Virus record (IMG/VR): IMGVR_UViG_3300045918_000354
Span: 1-64,000 of that record
Reading direction: 5' to 3' (one strand)
From: a virus
DNA length: 64,000 bases
Shown piece after piece: positions 15,151-23,730 of this stretch. Each line of letters begins with the position of its first letter. The stretch's first letter is position 1. The position numbers and the translations under genes were made by a program. The notes below the pieces were generated by a model. That model searched no databases and was not told where the DNA came from. It saw nothing but the letters and a program-made list of their open reading frames with translations.

Positions 15151-15563
15151 TACTCAACCTTCTTCGCGTCCTTGACGGACGTTTCGTTGTAGCCGTACTT
15201 GGCGGAGACGAACTTGCTCCAACCTTCAATGGCGCCGACGTAGGTCAGATAGAGACCGAGAACGCCCTCGTTGATGCCGCCGTGCAGCGTCAGCTTGATG
15301 ATGACCCAAGTGCCAGTGATGCCACCCAACAGCTGCAGCACCTTCGTGAGGCTGACCGAGCGACCGTCCTTCGTGATCATGTCTGCGAAGTCGAGCGTGC
15401 CGGACTTTTGAAAGCGCCAGAACAGAAAGAGCAGGCCGAGGAAGGCGAAGCCGATTGCGAGAGCTGCGCCGTTGACCTGCACGCCCATGATGTCGAACAT
15501 CTGCGAGGACATCGCCTTGATGCCTGAGGCTGAGATTGAAACCGGTGTTGCTGCGTCTGCCAT
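15150..15563 (-). CDS. Holin-like membrane protein
   Basis: 137 residues. A first membrane helix, LAIGFAFLGLLFLFWRF, lies at about 34-50; two further hydrophobic stretches follow (VLQLLGGITGTWVIIKL and VLGLYLTYVGAIEGWSKF). The layout resembles phage holin-type proteins, and the ending AIEGWSKFVSAKYGY is reminiscent of proteins annotated so, but this is not proof. Strong ribosome site GGGAG and a late ATAAATA at 15589-15595 show late expression, in keeping with a lysis role. The endolysin is separate, at 18021. Confidence 0.6.
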   Translation of the reverse strand: MADAATPVSISASGIKAMSSQMFDIMGVQVNGAALAIGFAFLGLLFLFWRFQKSGTLDFADMITKDGRSVSLTKVLQLLGGITGTWVIIKLTLHGGINEGVLGLYLTYVGAIEGWSKFVSAKYGYNETSVKDAKKVE

Positions 15564-15588
15564 GAGATCTCCCTATAGGTGTTTGCTC

Positions 15589-15595
15589 TATTTAT
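15589..15595 (-). promoter_or_regulatory. T4-type late promoter core (ATAAATA)
   Basis: CTCATAAATAGAGC on the minus strand, 26 bases before the start at 15563; lies just after the hairpin at 15616-15641. Confidence 0.6.
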
Positions 15596-15615
15596 GAGAC
15601 GGCCCCCTAAATGCC

Positions 15616-15641
15616 CGAAGAGGACCTCACGGTCCTCTTCG
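15616..15641 (-). terminator. Hairpin after glutaredoxin gene
   Basis: CGAAGAGGACC and GGTCCTCTTCG form a perfect 11-bp stem with a 4-base loop, 46 bases beyond the glutaredoxin stop and before the late promoter at 15589. Downstream sequence GGGCATTTAGG has only a short T-run. Confidence 0.65.
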
Positions 15642-15679
15642 ATTCCTTATTTGGCAACTAATGCTATTAAATGTGCGCG
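15641..15679 (-). repeat. 39-bp dispersed repeat, copy 1
   Basis: Reverse complement matches 56977-57015 at 37 of 39 positions. Read along the minus strand it starts CGCGCACATTTAATAGCATT and ends AAATAAGGAATC, directly before the hairpin at 15616-15641 and directly after the glutaredoxin gene. Confidence 0.8.
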
Positions 15680-15686
15680 GATGGTG

Positions 15687-15953
15687 TTAAGCGGCCTGTC
15701 TCAGAAAGGACTGCAGCTCTTGATAGCCGCCGAGGAGGCGGGCTGAGTTGGCGTCGTGATAGACGATTTGCGGCATTGTGCGAACGCCTGGAAGCCGAGC
15801 GAGCAGGTCCTCACGGCTGATGTAGGTTTCGGTTTCGACCTGTGGTTGCCCGACGTCGAGGTTGACAACGCTGAACTCGTGCCCTTGTGACTTGAGCAGC
15901 GCTTTGGCTTGATCGCACCACGTGCAGGCTGGTTTGGAATAGACAGTGAACAT
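15687..15953 (-). CDS. Glutaredoxin
   Basis: 88 residues. Thioredoxin-fold redox protein with the active site CTWC at residues 11-14 (KPACTWCDQAKALL), the cis-Pro TMPQIVY near 61, and LLGGYQELQSFL at the end, the glutathione-binding G-G-x-x-x-L motif. It supplies electrons to ribonucleotide reductase; the class II reductase gene lies 48 bases upstream, and T4 nrdC is a functional parallel. Start ATG 15953 with AGGAG upstream. Confidence 0.92.
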   Translation of the reverse strand: MFTVYSKPACTWCDQAKALLKSQGHEFSVVNLDVGQPQVETETYISREDLLARLPGVRTMPQIVYHDANSARLLGGYQELQSFLRQAA

Positions 15954-16001
15954 TGGATCTCCTAAGTAAGTGCGAGAGCCACGTGGCTCTCGCTTGTTGA
16001 A

Positions 16002-17933
16002 TTAGAACTCGCAACCACCGGCCGTGCAGGCCAGCGTCTGAGCGCCCTCGACGTTGTCGCTGATCTCGACGATCGAGTCCCACTCGATGTTCGACGGCAG
16101 CTTGGCAAGCAGCTCTTCGAACTGCTTCTCAGTGCAGTCCTCGTACGGAGCTTGACGGTATGAACCACCGTCCATCGGCAGGAACGACACGCCAGACATT
16201 TCGTCGAAGTGGTCCCACACGAAGGCGCCAACCGCTGGCCACTCCTTCTCGGTCACGCTGACGGTCACCGACGGCTTGTGCTCACAGTAGTGGCGCTGAT
16301 AGACGAGCCACAGCTTCAGATGCTGAATGGCGGTCAGGTCCTTGCGAAGCAGCGCGCCTTCAGGTGCCTTCATCGGGAAGGTGAAGATGGTCGTGCTGGC
16401 CGGCTTGGTCACATCAGGCTCGTGCGGAACGCCAACGCTGATCATGAACTGCGTCAGCGGATCCTTGTTGTCAGCGCGAACGCGACGATAGTAGAAGTCG
16501 TTGTGACGAGCGTGGAGGCCAGAGGCTGTGTTGCAGCGCTGTGACACGGTGCCAGACGGCTTGACTGCGGTGGTGGCAGCGGCCTGCGGAATGCCGAGCG
16601 TCTCAGCGAAGTCCTTGTTGACCTCGATGACGTGATCACGGAAGGCTTGCAGAACGGCAGGCAGATTTGCATCATCTGGATTGTTCAGCATCGCGTGGTC
16701 GAGCGCACCGGTCATCGACACGCCGAGCAGGCGTTCTGCTTCGGTGTTGGTCGTCCAGATCTTGCGCAGGTACGGGAAGTGCGTGAGCGTCGATTGGAAC
16801 GTGCCGAGAATGGCAGCGATGCGGAACTTGCGCTTCAGATCGTCGAGACTGTCGGAGGCGCGAACGATGACCTCGGTCAGGTTGCAGAACTGGTACGGAC
16901 GGAGAATGATCTCAGAGCACGGGTTGGTGCCGAACTCGTAGTTCGGGTCACGACGACCATTGCGCTTGACGACGTTGATGGCTGCTTCGCGATTGAAGAT
17001 GCCACGCTCGCCTGACTTCGACTCGTACAGCGACAGCCACTCGCGCATGAAGGCGCCAACGTCTGGACGCTCAGTGTAGCACGCCGAGTTGTTTGCCAGC
17101 GCGCGCTGACCTTGCGTCTCCCACCAGGCGCCGGCCTTGGCGTGGCGCATACGGTCGTCGGACAGATTGGACAGCGAGATCATGGCCGAGCGACGAACGC
17201 CACCGACCACAACCACTTCGCCGATCTTGCACATGATGTCATGGCACTCGAGCGAGGTCAGCTTGCGACCAACGGCGTTCTTGAAGGTGCGAACGACGAA
17301 CTCGAACAGCGCCATCAACGGCTCAGGACCAGAGGCACGACCGCCGAACGTCTTCAGACGAGCGCCGGCCGGACGAACCTTGTCGGTGTTCCACTGTGGA
17401 GCCTCGCCGCTGTAGAGCAGCGAGATGATTTGACGCAGCGCCTTGGCCCAGCCCTCTTTCGAGTCGGACACGACCACGGTCGTCTCGCTGTCGTAGATGC
17501 GATCTGGAATCTCAGGCATCTTCTGAACGTACTGACGCTCGACGCTGAAGCCGACGCCAGTGCCGCACAGCAGAATGTACATTGCTTCGTCGAACGACTT
17601 CGGGTCATCGACCGGCAGATAGGCGCAGTTGTAGCCAGCGGTGTTGTCGCGAGTGAGCGCCTTGCCGGCGGTCATCAGCGCCCGCATGGACGGCATGACT
17701 TCGCAGTTGATGATGGCGTTGGCCAGCTCGTCGTAGAGCTCGGGCGACATCGTGTAGCCGTGCTTCGTCTTGAGGTGCGCGGCCATGAAGTCCATGTAGC
17801 GATGAGCGGTCTCATCCCAGTTTTCACGACGAGTCTTGTCGTCGAGATAGCGCGCGTAGCGGGACTTGGCAATGAAGGTTTCGTAGATACCGTGGATCAT
17901 GTCTTGTGGTTGGTTGGTGGGCATAGCTTTCAT
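16002..17933 (-). CDS. Class II (B12-dependent) ribonucleotide reductase
   Basis: 643 residues. It resembles the monomeric adenosylcobalamin-dependent ribonucleoside-triphosphate reductase: Cys103 (AGYNCAYLPV), Cys339 and Glu341 (NPCSEI) and Cys350 (QFCNLTEV). The 11-residue spacing of the second and fourth of these equals C408/C419 of the Lactobacillus enzyme. The C-terminal CTAGGC pair can re-reduce the active site. Converts ribonucleotides to deoxyribonucleotides without oxygen. Glutaredoxin follows it. ATGs lie at 17933 and 17924; the first overlaps a TAGAAT element, so the second may be used. Confidence 0.92.
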   Translation of the reverse strand: MKAMPTNQPQDMIHGIYETFIAKSRYARYLDDKTRRENWDETAHRYMDFMAAHLKTKHGYTMSPELYDELANAIINCEVMPSMRALMTAGKALTRDNTAGYNCAYLPVDDPKSFDEAMYILLCGTGVGFSVERQYVQKMPEIPDRIYDSETTVVVSDSKEGWAKALRQIISLLYSGEAPQWNTDKVRPAGARLKTFGGRASGPEPLMALFEFVVRTFKNAVGRKLTSLECHDIMCKIGEVVVVGGVRRSAMISLSNLSDDRMRHAKAGAWWETQGQRALANNSACYTERPDVGAFMREWLSLYESKSGERGIFNREAAINVVKRNGRRDPNYEFGTNPCSEIILRPYQFCNLTEVIVRASDSLDDLKRKFRIAAILGTFQSTLTHFPYLRKIWTTNTEAERLLGVSMTGALDHAMLNNPDDANLPAVLQAFRDHVIEVNKDFAETLGIPQAAATTAVKPSGTVSQRCNTASGLHARHNDFYYRRVRADNKDPLTQFMISVGVPHEPDVTKPASTTIFTFPMKAPEGALLRKDLTAIQHLKLWLVYQRHYCEHKPSVTVSVTEKEWPAVGAFVWDHFDEMSGVSFLPMDGGSYRQAPYEDCTEKQFEELLAKLPSNIEWDSIVEISDNVEGAQTLACTAGGCEF

Positions 17934-17937
17934 TCTA
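17932..17937 (-). promoter_or_regulatory. Possible -10 TAGAAT at reductase start
   Basis: TAGAAT, then seven bases, then the ATG at 17924. If active, the transcript would start about at that codon. Confidence 0.3.
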
Positions 17938-18020
17938 CATTGTTTGGTGAGTAATCAGACCAAGGAATTGGTTGGCGCGCCGACTAGACGGCTCAGAAGA
18001 GTCAGCACGATGGAGGTTGC

Positions 18021-18608
18021 TTAGGCGAGGGTGGTTGGAAGATTGGTGACGAACGTCTGCATCTCGTTGATGCGACGGAGCCAACCGTTGAGATATTTGG
18101 CTTGAACCGGCTTGACCGCTACGATGTCACGGTAGAACTGCTCACGAAAACGACAGACCGTATTGCAGACCTGAAGCTCATCGAGCAGTCGAACCTTGGC
18201 GAGAGACGCTGGACCGACCTCACCGTCTGGGCTGACACCAACTGCGCGCTGCAGAAAGATGCCAGCACGACGGATGCCGTTGTTGACGCAACCATCAAAG
18301 TGCAGAACGGCGAGACGAGGTGGCAGTTTGTCGCAAGCTCCAGCGAGCCAATAGCGCTTGTGATAGACGGCCATTGCGCCGTCCCAGTCAAGCGTCCGAA
18401 TGTTCAGATCCGTGTTGGCGTTTCCGGCGACACCGAACTTGGTCTCGCCACCAGCGTCATCTGGATCGTTTGTATAGCCTACCGCCCGTCGCTGCTCTTT
18501 GGTGTCGCAGAGACCCGCACGAACTTCAGGCGTGAGCTTCCAGAACCCTCCAACCTCATACAGCATCGCGTGGTCGACGGCGGCTTCAAAGGCTTTTGAG
18601 TAGGACAT
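18021..18608 (-). CDS. Endolysin, GH108-type N-acetylmuramidase
   Basis: 195 residues. N-terminal domain has the family pattern: Glu18 in LYEVGGFWKLT (usually EGGY), then YTNDPDDAGGETKFGVAG, typical of glycosyl hydrolase family 108. The second half (VLHFDGCVNNGIRRAGIFLQ ... DGEVGPASLAKV) fits the associated peptidoglycan-binding domain. Cleaves the glycan backbone of the cell wall at lysis. No signal peptide is seen, so export depends on a holin. Late TAAATA at 18636-18641; GGAG ahead of the ATG. Confidence 0.88.
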   Translation of the reverse strand: MSYSKAFEAAVDHAMLYEVGGFWKLTPEVRAGLCDTKEQRRAVGYTNDPDDAGGETKFGVAGNANTDLNIRTLDWDGAMAVYHKRYWLAGACDKLPPRLAVLHFDGCVNNGIRRAGIFLQRAVGVSPDGEVGPASLAKVRLLDELQVCNTVCRFREQFYRDIVAVKPVQAKYLNGWLRRINEMQTFVTNLPTTLA

Positions 18609-18635
18609 ACACGGGGCTCCAGTTGTGCGAGTGTC

Positions 18636-18641
18636 TATTTA
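18636..18641 (-). promoter_or_regulatory. T4-type late promoter core (TAAATA)
   Basis: GGCTAAATAGAC on the minus strand, 27 bases before the endolysin start; overlaps the stop codon of the upstream gene. Confidence 0.5.
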
Positions 18642-19148
18642 GCCGATGATGTCGCCTACGGTCTTGCCTCCGATCCAACGATAGCAATCGTGTGGGCCGA
18701 CGATAATTCCGTAGAAAAGTTGCTTGCCGTGCATCAATTCTGGTCCTGTCGGATGAATCATGGCGGAGCCCTTCGGAATCTCAGGTGCTATGCAGACACC
18801 CCGATCCTGAAAATCAATGACCTGCACCTTGGCGATCTTCGGCTTGCTGTCATCAGGTGAAAAGAGCAGAGCGGGTTGGTCGAACGAGGCGCACTGCGCG
18901 ATCGGCACCATGTCGATCGTGTAGGTCTCTTGATCGAGAATCATGATGTGCCACGACGCCGGCAGATCGATCTCAAGGTTTTGAGCGCGAATGCGAATCG
19001 TCTTGCCGACGATCTCCTCAAGGTACTGCGTCTCCTCCAGCTTGAAGTCCATCATGTGACCGCTGAAGGTCCAGAAGTGCGACACGCCCATTGGGGCGGT
19101 GAAGCTGTCGATGATGTAGGGACGATTGATTTCAGAGAGGATTTGCAT
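18639..19148 (-). CDS. Hypothetical protein
   Basis: 169 residues from ATG 19148 (GAG five bases upstream; a GTG two codons earlier overlaps the previous stop). A mixed alpha/beta protein: MQILSEINRPYIIDSF, FWTFSGHMMDFKLEE, ASWHIMILDQETYTIDMVP, and an ending HDCYRWIGGKTVGDIIG. No known motif. Lies between the DUF4326-type gene and the endolysin. Confidence 0.65.
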   Translation of the reverse strand: MQILSEINRPYIIDSFTAPMGVSHFWTFSGHMMDFKLEETQYLEEIVGKTIRIRAQNLEIDLPASWHIMILDQETYTIDMVPIAQCASFDQPALLFSPDDSKPKIAKVQVIDFQDRGVCIAPEIPKGSAMIHPTGPELMHGKQLFYGIIVGPHDCYRWIGGKTVGDIIG

Positions 19149-19150
19149 GG

Positions 19151-19423
19151 TCACTCATTGGCTAGGTGTAGAAGAATGGTTGCGTGGCAGGCTTTTGGAG
19201 CGCACCAGCAGATTAGGTTTTGACCGCGTAGCTCGGTCTTCGCTGCTTCAATCACCGCGGGTTGCGTTGAAAGCCAGCGCTCGTACTTTTTAATGACTTC
19301 GGCTCTTGAGCCATCCTTTCCGATTTCAAACGGGTTACCGAACTTGGAGGGTCGACCGACGTAGACGCCGGTCTTCGGCTTGTCGCGCTGATTGAGCACG
19401 CGCGGTGGATTCGAGAAGAGCAT
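19151..19423 (-). CDS. DUF4326-type small protein
   Basis: 90 residues. Reads VYVGRPSKFGNPFEIGKDG, then an EVIKKYERWL helix and LRGQNLICWCAPKACHATIL, which are the hallmark motifs of the DUF4326 family found in phages and bacteria. The conserved Cys-x-Cys...Cys-His cluster may bind metal. No biochemical function is established for the family, as far as I know. ATG overlaps the UvsW stop (TGATG). Confidence 0.75.
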   Translation of the reverse strand: MLFSNPPRVLNQRDKPKTGVYVGRPSKFGNPFEIGKDGSRAEVIKKYERWLSTQPAVIEAAKTELRGQNLICWCAPKACHATILLHLANE

Positions 19424-20838
19424 CAGATCTTCAACTTGACTGGCTTCAGCACGTTGTACGAAGCCTGCTTGTAGTACTTGCTGCGCTCACGCCAGTGCTT
19501 CATCGACCACTTGAGGTTCGAGTGCACCTCACAGCAGTGCGCCTTGTCCTTGTCGTGGCCCTTGCGAAGCGAGCGACCGATCGACTGAATGCAGCGAACG
19601 AACGACTTGCCAGCATCGATGAGGAACAGGCAGAACACGCGATCGATCGAGATGCCAGTGGAGGCGATGCCAGACGTCGCGATGACGATCAGATCATCAC
19701 GATCGGCGAAGGCGGAGTACCACTCGGCGCGCACGTCGTTGTCATCGGCGCCGTGCAGAAACACGGAGTCGTGAATCAGCTTCTGCAGCATCTTGCCCTG
19801 TCGAATCGAGTTGACGAGCACGAGCGTGTTGCCGTACATCTCAGCGCGAGCGATGATGAGGTCGGCGAGCACGTCAAGACGCTTGCCGCTCTTGGCGAGG
19901 AACGTCTTCTCAGACGAGTAGTCAGGGAACTCCTCAGTCACATCCTCGTCGACGATCTGAATCGGCTCGATGTCAAGCTTAGCCAGATAGCCCATCTCCA
20001 TCAGCTGAGCTGCGGTGATGCGATACAGCACCTCACCAACTGCACCACGCAGCGTCATCGCATCCAGCTTCGGCTTCGGCATCGTGCCGGTGAAGCCCCA
20101 ACGATAGGCGCAGTGCTTGCCGTGAACGTTGATCAGCTCACCAATCGTCTGAGCTGTCGCGCCGTGCGCCTCGTCAACGATGATGGCGTGAAAGTCCTCG
20201 ACGATGCGTGGATTGTTCTGCAGCGCCTGCCACGTGGCGACGACGGTCGCGTGCGCGAGGTCCTTCTTATCGCCTGAGTAGGTGCCGACGTCCAGCTTGC
20301 CAAGGTGAAAGGTCGCGATGGTCTGAGCGACGAGGTCAGACGACGGCACGATGACCATCGCTCGCAGCTCGTTCTTGTTCAGCACGTCGGCGAGCGCAGC
20401 GACCATCCACGTCTTGCCAGAGCCAGTCGCAGCTTCGATGAAGCCAGAGCCAACCTCAAGCGCAGCGTTGATGGCGTCAACCTGATAGGGCCGCAGCTCA
20501 ATCTTCAGCTCAACGTCAGGCTTGCTAGTGAACCACGTCTTGTCGACGCGGGTGTCAACCGTCTTGAATGGCTTGCGCTCATCGTGCAGCTCGATGTCAT
20601 AGCCCCAGCCGGTGAGGTACTGCTCGATGTCGGCGAGCAGCCGAAAGTACATCTTGCCGCCCTTGTCGAGAAAGCGAATCTTGCCATCCCAACGCCCGAG
20701 CTTGTAGGCTGGCATGAAGAACGCGCCATCCTTCATGACCGCGAGCTTGTTCTCGAGGAACTCGAGGTCCTGCGGTTCGAGGCCTGCTAGCGTGCAGTAG
20801 ACCTCGTCGCGAACGGTGATGTGAACCGTCTTGGTCAT
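19423..20838 (-). CDS. uvsW: UvsW-like DNA/RNA helicase
   Basis: 471 residues (T4 UvsW about 500). Superfamily 2 motifs: Walker A ATGSGKT at 137-143, DEAH at 222-225, motif III FTGTMP, motif IV-like TLVLVNSIRQ, motif VI QSIGRSLRKG. The N-terminal ~110 residues form the small UvsW-type DNA-binding region. In T4 UvsW unwinds R-loops and branched recombination intermediates and helps switch from origin to recombination-dependent replication. Grouped with UvsY, UvsX and gp32 genes upstream. Start ATG 20838 overlaps the preceding stop. Confidence 0.92.
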   Translation of the reverse strand: MTKTVHITVRDEVYCTLAGLEPQDLEFLENKLAVMKDGAFFMPAYKLGRWDGKIRFLDKGGKMYFRLLADIEQYLTGWGYDIELHDERKPFKTVDTRVDKTWFTSKPDVELKIELRPYQVDAINAALEVGSGFIEAATGSGKTWMVAALADVLNKNELRAMVIVPSSDLVAQTIATFHLGKLDVGTYSGDKKDLAHATVVATWQALQNNPRIVEDFHAIIVDEAHGATAQTIGELINVHGKHCAYRWGFTGTMPKPKLDAMTLRGAVGEVLYRITAAQLMEMGYLAKLDIEPIQIVDEDVTEEFPDYSSEKTFLAKSGKRLDVLADLIIARAEMYGNTLVLVNSIRQGKMLQKLIHDSVFLHGADDNDVRAEWYSAFADRDDLIVIATSGIASTGISIDRVFCLFLIDAGKSFVRCIQSIGRSLRKGHDKDKAHCCEVHSNLKWSMKHWRERSKYYKQASYNVLKPVKLKI

Positions 20839-21545
20839 ACGGCTTTGAAGGTGAAGTGGCGCTCGAGCTGATTGGCCTTGACGTAGGCGTGAGCCGAGAA
20901 CGAGTAGGGTTGCGTCGCAGCCGAGAACAGCATCGCCGAGATCTTGAGTGAGTCGGTCGCCGTGAGCTGCCAGTCAGGCGTCAGCGTCATGCGAATCAGC
21001 ACGCCGGTGTCGTCGTGCTCTTCGAAGATGATCGGCGGCAGCTTTGGCGAGCGTGACTTGGCTTGCTGAAGCTGGCTCGTCACGGTACCGATGCCATTGC
21101 CTGGAACGACTGAGGCGCCGATGCTTGTGTACGGTTGGCCGGCGACGCTGAAGGTCCCGTGGCCAGCGCCACCGCTGTAGATCGTGCCCTGCGAGCTTGC
21201 AGGCTGATACGAACCGCCTTGCTGAGGGCCGCTTGGTGGCAGCTGCGCGGCAGACAAGACTGTCTCATCATAGATGACCTTGTGAATCTTTGGCATGCTG
21301 GCGGCCATCTTGAAGTCGTCGTCTGTCGGCGATAGCTTGTAGCGCAGAATGACTTTAACTTCATCGTTTGAGAGCCGAACATCAACGATGTAATCGCTGA
21401 TGGTCCCGATCTCGGCCTGATACCGAAGCAGGCTGCCGGCCTGCTTCCACAGATAGGCTTTTGTTTGGTCATCACGCGGCTCGAATGCGACGCTCTGCAG
21501 CAGGTCGTCAAGGTCGTGTTGAATGTAGCGTTCGATGTCAGTCAT
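20835..21545 (-). CDS. Hypothetical protein, possibly virion-associated
   Basis: 236 residues. First part: LLQSVAFEPRDDQTKAYLW and a beta segment YIVDVRLSNDEVKVILRY. This vaguely recalls C-terminal domains of contractile-tail proteins (AFEPND... pattern), but I would not assign it. The middle is Gly/Ser/Gln-rich and probably disordered (about 110-160), and the end is beta-rich. It sits between uvsW and the uvsY-like gene. Confidence 0.6.
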   Translation of the reverse strand: MTDIERYIQHDLDDLLQSVAFEPRDDQTKAYLWKQAGSLLRYQAEIGTISDYIVDVRLSNDEVKVILRYKLSPTDDDFKMAASMPKIHKVIYDETVLSAAQLPPSGPQQGGSYQPASSQGTIYSGGAGHGTFSVAGQPYTSIGASVVPGNGIGTVTSQLQQAKSRSPKLPPIIFEEHDDTGVLIRMTLTPDWQLTATDSLKISAMLFSAATQPYSFSAHAYVKANQLERHFTFKAV

Positions 21546-21553
21546 GTGAATCC

Positions 21554-22015
21554 TTAGATGATGACGTCGCCGAGCTCAGCAACGCGTAGTTTGGTAATGT
21601 GGCCGACCATCCAACCCATCTGCTTGAACGACTCGGCAATCTCCTCGAACTGGCGATAGAACTGCGTCGCTTCAATGATGAGCTGCTTGGTCTCAATGAT
21701 TTCGGAGGTGCCGCCGATGAGGATCTTCTGATCGGATGCGGAGAAGGCGCGCTGTCCAGCGAGCAGTCGCTTGAGCGCTTCAGCCTCTTGACGGGACTGA
21801 CGAGTCTCAAGCCACTGCATCAGCGCCTTCAGCTCGAGAGCACGATGAGAGTAGTGAGCTTGATGCTGTGGCACATCGCGCGCTAGCGCTTCAAGCTTTG
21901 AACCCTCGATCTCAAACAACGGAGCGGCAGCCGCAATATCCTTCTCAGCCTTGGCGAAGATCGGCGGCAGCTGTTCGGTCAGCTTTGATTCGTCGAGAGT
22001 GAAGAGGAAGCTCAA
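21554..22015 (-). CDS. uvsY: UvsY-like recombination mediator
   Basis: 153 residues, almost all helical. The C-terminus KQMGWMVGHITKLRVAELG parallels T4 UvsY KSRGFAIKHIQDMRAFEAG, and the central helices with RLLAGQRAFSASDQK fit the same family. UvsY loads UvsX onto gp32-covered single-stranded DNA. Context supports it: uvsW is downstream, uvsX and gp32 genes upstream. Start is TTG at 22015 with AGGG five bases upstream; no ATG is available. Confidence 0.7.
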   Translation of the reverse strand: MSFLFTLDESKLTEQLPPIFAKAEKDIAAAAPLFEIEGSKLEALARDVPQHQAHYSHRALELKALMQWLETRQSRQEAEALKRLLAGQRAFSASDQKILIGGTSEIIETKQLIIEATQFYRQFEEIAESFKQMGWMVGHITKLRVAELGDVII

Positions 22016-22042
22016 GGTTACCCTATGGTGGTGTAGAGGTAC

Positions 22043-22048
22043 ATTCTA
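22043..22048 (-). promoter_or_regulatory. Possible -10 element TAGAAT before uvsY-like gene
   Basis: TTGGTAGAATG on the minus strand, 27 bases before the TTG start at 22015. Confidence 0.35.
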
Positions 22049-22089
22049 CCAAGTAGTTGAGCGCACGCAACCGTGCTTTAGGATGCCCG

Positions 22090-22113
22090 AAGAGGGTCGC
22101 ATGCGACCCTCTT
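22090..22113 (-). terminator. Perfect 24-base palindrome, probable terminator
   Basis: AAGAGGGTCGC-ATGCGACCCTCTT pairs as a 12-bp inverted repeat, 17 bases beyond the stop of the gene at 22131. Followed on the minus strand by CGGGCATCC, as at the 15616 hairpin (CGGGCATTT). No long T-run. Confidence 0.6.
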
Positions 22114-22130
22114 GTCAGCGGACGAGCAGC

Positions 22131-22328
22131 TTACTCGGCTGCGTCGTCTTTGTCAGCCTTCTTCGGAAGCAGCGTGTGCTGGTCGATGACGCCGCGGATG
22201 GCCTTCAGCAGCTTGGCTGTCGAGGTGAAGACCTCGGTGCGCGTGTCGCCGTTGGCGTCGGGTGCGTACAGCACGTAGCCGCCGTGGACGATGCTGATGG
22301 AGACGCCTTGCTCTTGGGATTTGCTCAT
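22131..22328 (-). CDS. Hypothetical 65-residue protein
   Basis: ATG at 22328 overlaps the previous stop. Reads MSKSQEQGVSISIVHGGYVL then APDANGDTRTEVFTS and a basic/acidic tail. Beta-beta-alpha appearance. Lies at the end of the uvsX transcription unit. Function unknown. Confidence 0.6.
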   Translation of the reverse strand: MSKSQEQGVSISIVHGGYVLYAPDANGDTRTEVFTSTAKLLKAIRGVIDQHTLLPKKADKDDAAE

Positions 22329-22567
22329 GATTGGTTCTCGTAGTTGATAGAAAGTTGGTAGAGGATCTCGTCGATCTCTTCGATCGAGAACCCATGCTCT
22401 TCAAGTTGTAGGATCAGGCGCTGATTGAGCCAGTGCCGATAGCCGTCTTGCAGGTCGAGAGGCAAGCCTTTGAGCGAACCACGCGGCCACGCGATCGTGA
22501 GAGGGTGACCTCCCTCGACGTTGATGGAGACCTCGTCAAAGGTCTGTGCCACGTGGACTGCTCTCAT
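22325..22567 (-). CDS. Hypothetical 80-residue protein
   Basis: ATG at 22567 overlaps the UvsX stop (ATGA). Reads MRAVHVAQTFDEVSINVEGG, with a helical C-terminus HWLNQRLILQLEEHGFSIEE. Coupled to uvsX by overlap; function unknown. Confidence 0.6.
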   Translation of the reverse strand: MRAVHVAQTFDEVSINVEGGHPLTIAWPRGSLKGLPLDLQDGYRHWLNQRLILQLEEHGFSIEEIDEILYQLSINYENQS

Positions 22568-23712
22568 GCTGTCTCTTCAACCTTCTTGGCCTTGCGCTTC
22601 AGCACCAGCTCGGCTGCCGCTGGGGCGACGACCTCGTCCTGATCGACGATGCCTTCAATGGCTTCTTCGTCGGTCTCTGGCTCGAGGCGTGGGTCGATCG
22701 GCTGCGCCTTCGGGTGCTGAAAGATCTTCTGCACGATCTCTTCGGTCAGGTCCTGCTCGCTCTTGAACTTGATGCGCTCGCCGTTGACCTCGCAGATGTA
22801 GACGGTCTTCTCACCAGGCTGCGTGCCCTTGGCAATGACGCCCATGGCTTCGAGCAGCTCGATCAGACCGCTGAACGCTGACATGCCGGTGGCGTACGGA
22901 ACCTCCAGCTCGAGCTTGGTGCCGATGACGGCGAAGCGCGACTTGTAGGTCTCGAAGCGCATGCGAACACCAGTGATGACGCCTTCTTCCTTGAGCTTCA
23001 GCTTCGTGATGATGCCGATGATCGAGGACGAGAACTTCGTCGAGTTGGTGATCGCCCAGGCGCCGTCGCCCATCATGATGTCCTGCGGATAGACGTGGTC
23101 CGTGCAGATCATCGCCATTGGCAGCGAGCGAAGGTGACCGAGAGCGAGGCGCAGCATGGCCTTGCGACGCTTGGCCAGAATGCCTTGGTCCGACTTGATC
23201 TCACCGGCCTTGTCGTAGTTCTCGATTTCGGTCTTGCTTGACAGCATGGCCAGCGAGTCGATGACGATGAGCACCTTCGGCGAGTCAGGGTTGTTCTTGC
23301 CGTAGGCCTTGCGGTAGCTGGCGAAGAAGTCGGCGAGCACGGAGTTGACGTCCTCGATCGTCGTGACCTGCGCGTACGTGAAGTGCTCTTCGTCGAGGTT
23401 GACGCCGATCTTGCCGAGGTACTCAGCGTCGAGGGCGTTCTCGGTGTCGATTGCGAGAATGTGATAGTCCTTGAACTTCTGCGCCCAAGCCATCACGTTC
23501 GAGCCGATGAACGACTTGCCAGCGCCAGACGGGCCAGCGAACAGCGTGATACGGTTCAGCGGAATGCCACGCAGAAAAGAGCCCGAGAGCCCGTAGTTCA
23601 GCGCGTAGTTGCCGGTGCTCAACCATTCAACCGGACGCATTTGTCCGATGTCAACGGTATCGAGCTTCGACATCGACTTCTTGAATTCTTTGAGGAATGA
23701 AAGTCCTGCCAT
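22564..23712 (-). CDS. uvsX: UvsX recombinase (RecA family)
   Basis: 382 residues, near the T4 UvsX length. Walker A GPSGAGKS at 60-67, Walker B KVLIVIDSLAML, a RecA-core loop segment (KLKEEGVITGVRMRFETYKSR partly), and GDGAWAITNSTKFSS. Forms filaments on single-stranded DNA and drives strand invasion for recombination-dependent replication, with UvsY and gp32. The C-terminal 50 residues are acidic, then Lys-rich (KRKAKKVEETA). A hairpin separates it from the gp32 gene. Confidence 0.95.
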   Translation of the reverse strand: MAGLSFLKEFKKSMSKLDTVDIGQMRPVEWLSTGNYALNYGLSGSFLRGIPLNRITLFAGPSGAGKSFIGSNVMAWAQKFKDYHILAIDTENALDAEYLGKIGVNLDEEHFTYAQVTTIEDVNSVLADFFASYRKAYGKNNPDSPKVLIVIDSLAMLSSKTEIENYDKAGEIKSDQGILAKRRKAMLRLALGHLRSLPMAMICTDHVYPQDIMMGDGAWAITNSTKFSSSIIGIITKLKLKEEGVITGVRMRFETYKSRFAVIGTKLELEVPYATGMSAFSGLIELLEAMGVIAKGTQPGEKTVYICEVNGERIKFKSEQDLTEEIVQKIFQHPKAQPIDPRLEPETDEEAIEGIVDQDEVVAPAAAELVLKRKAKKVEETA

Positions 23713-23730
23713 TGAGTCTCCTTAAAGTGG

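Noticed and set aside
18609-18635. Lysis cassette of holin plus endolysin side by side
   Set aside because: The holin-like gene is 2.5 kb away at 15150 and no spanin-like lipoprotein is seen next to the endolysin.
19405-20277. 290-codon plus-strand frame opposite uvsW
   Set aside because: Shadow of the helicase gene; no motif and low-complexity Leu/Val/Arg composition.
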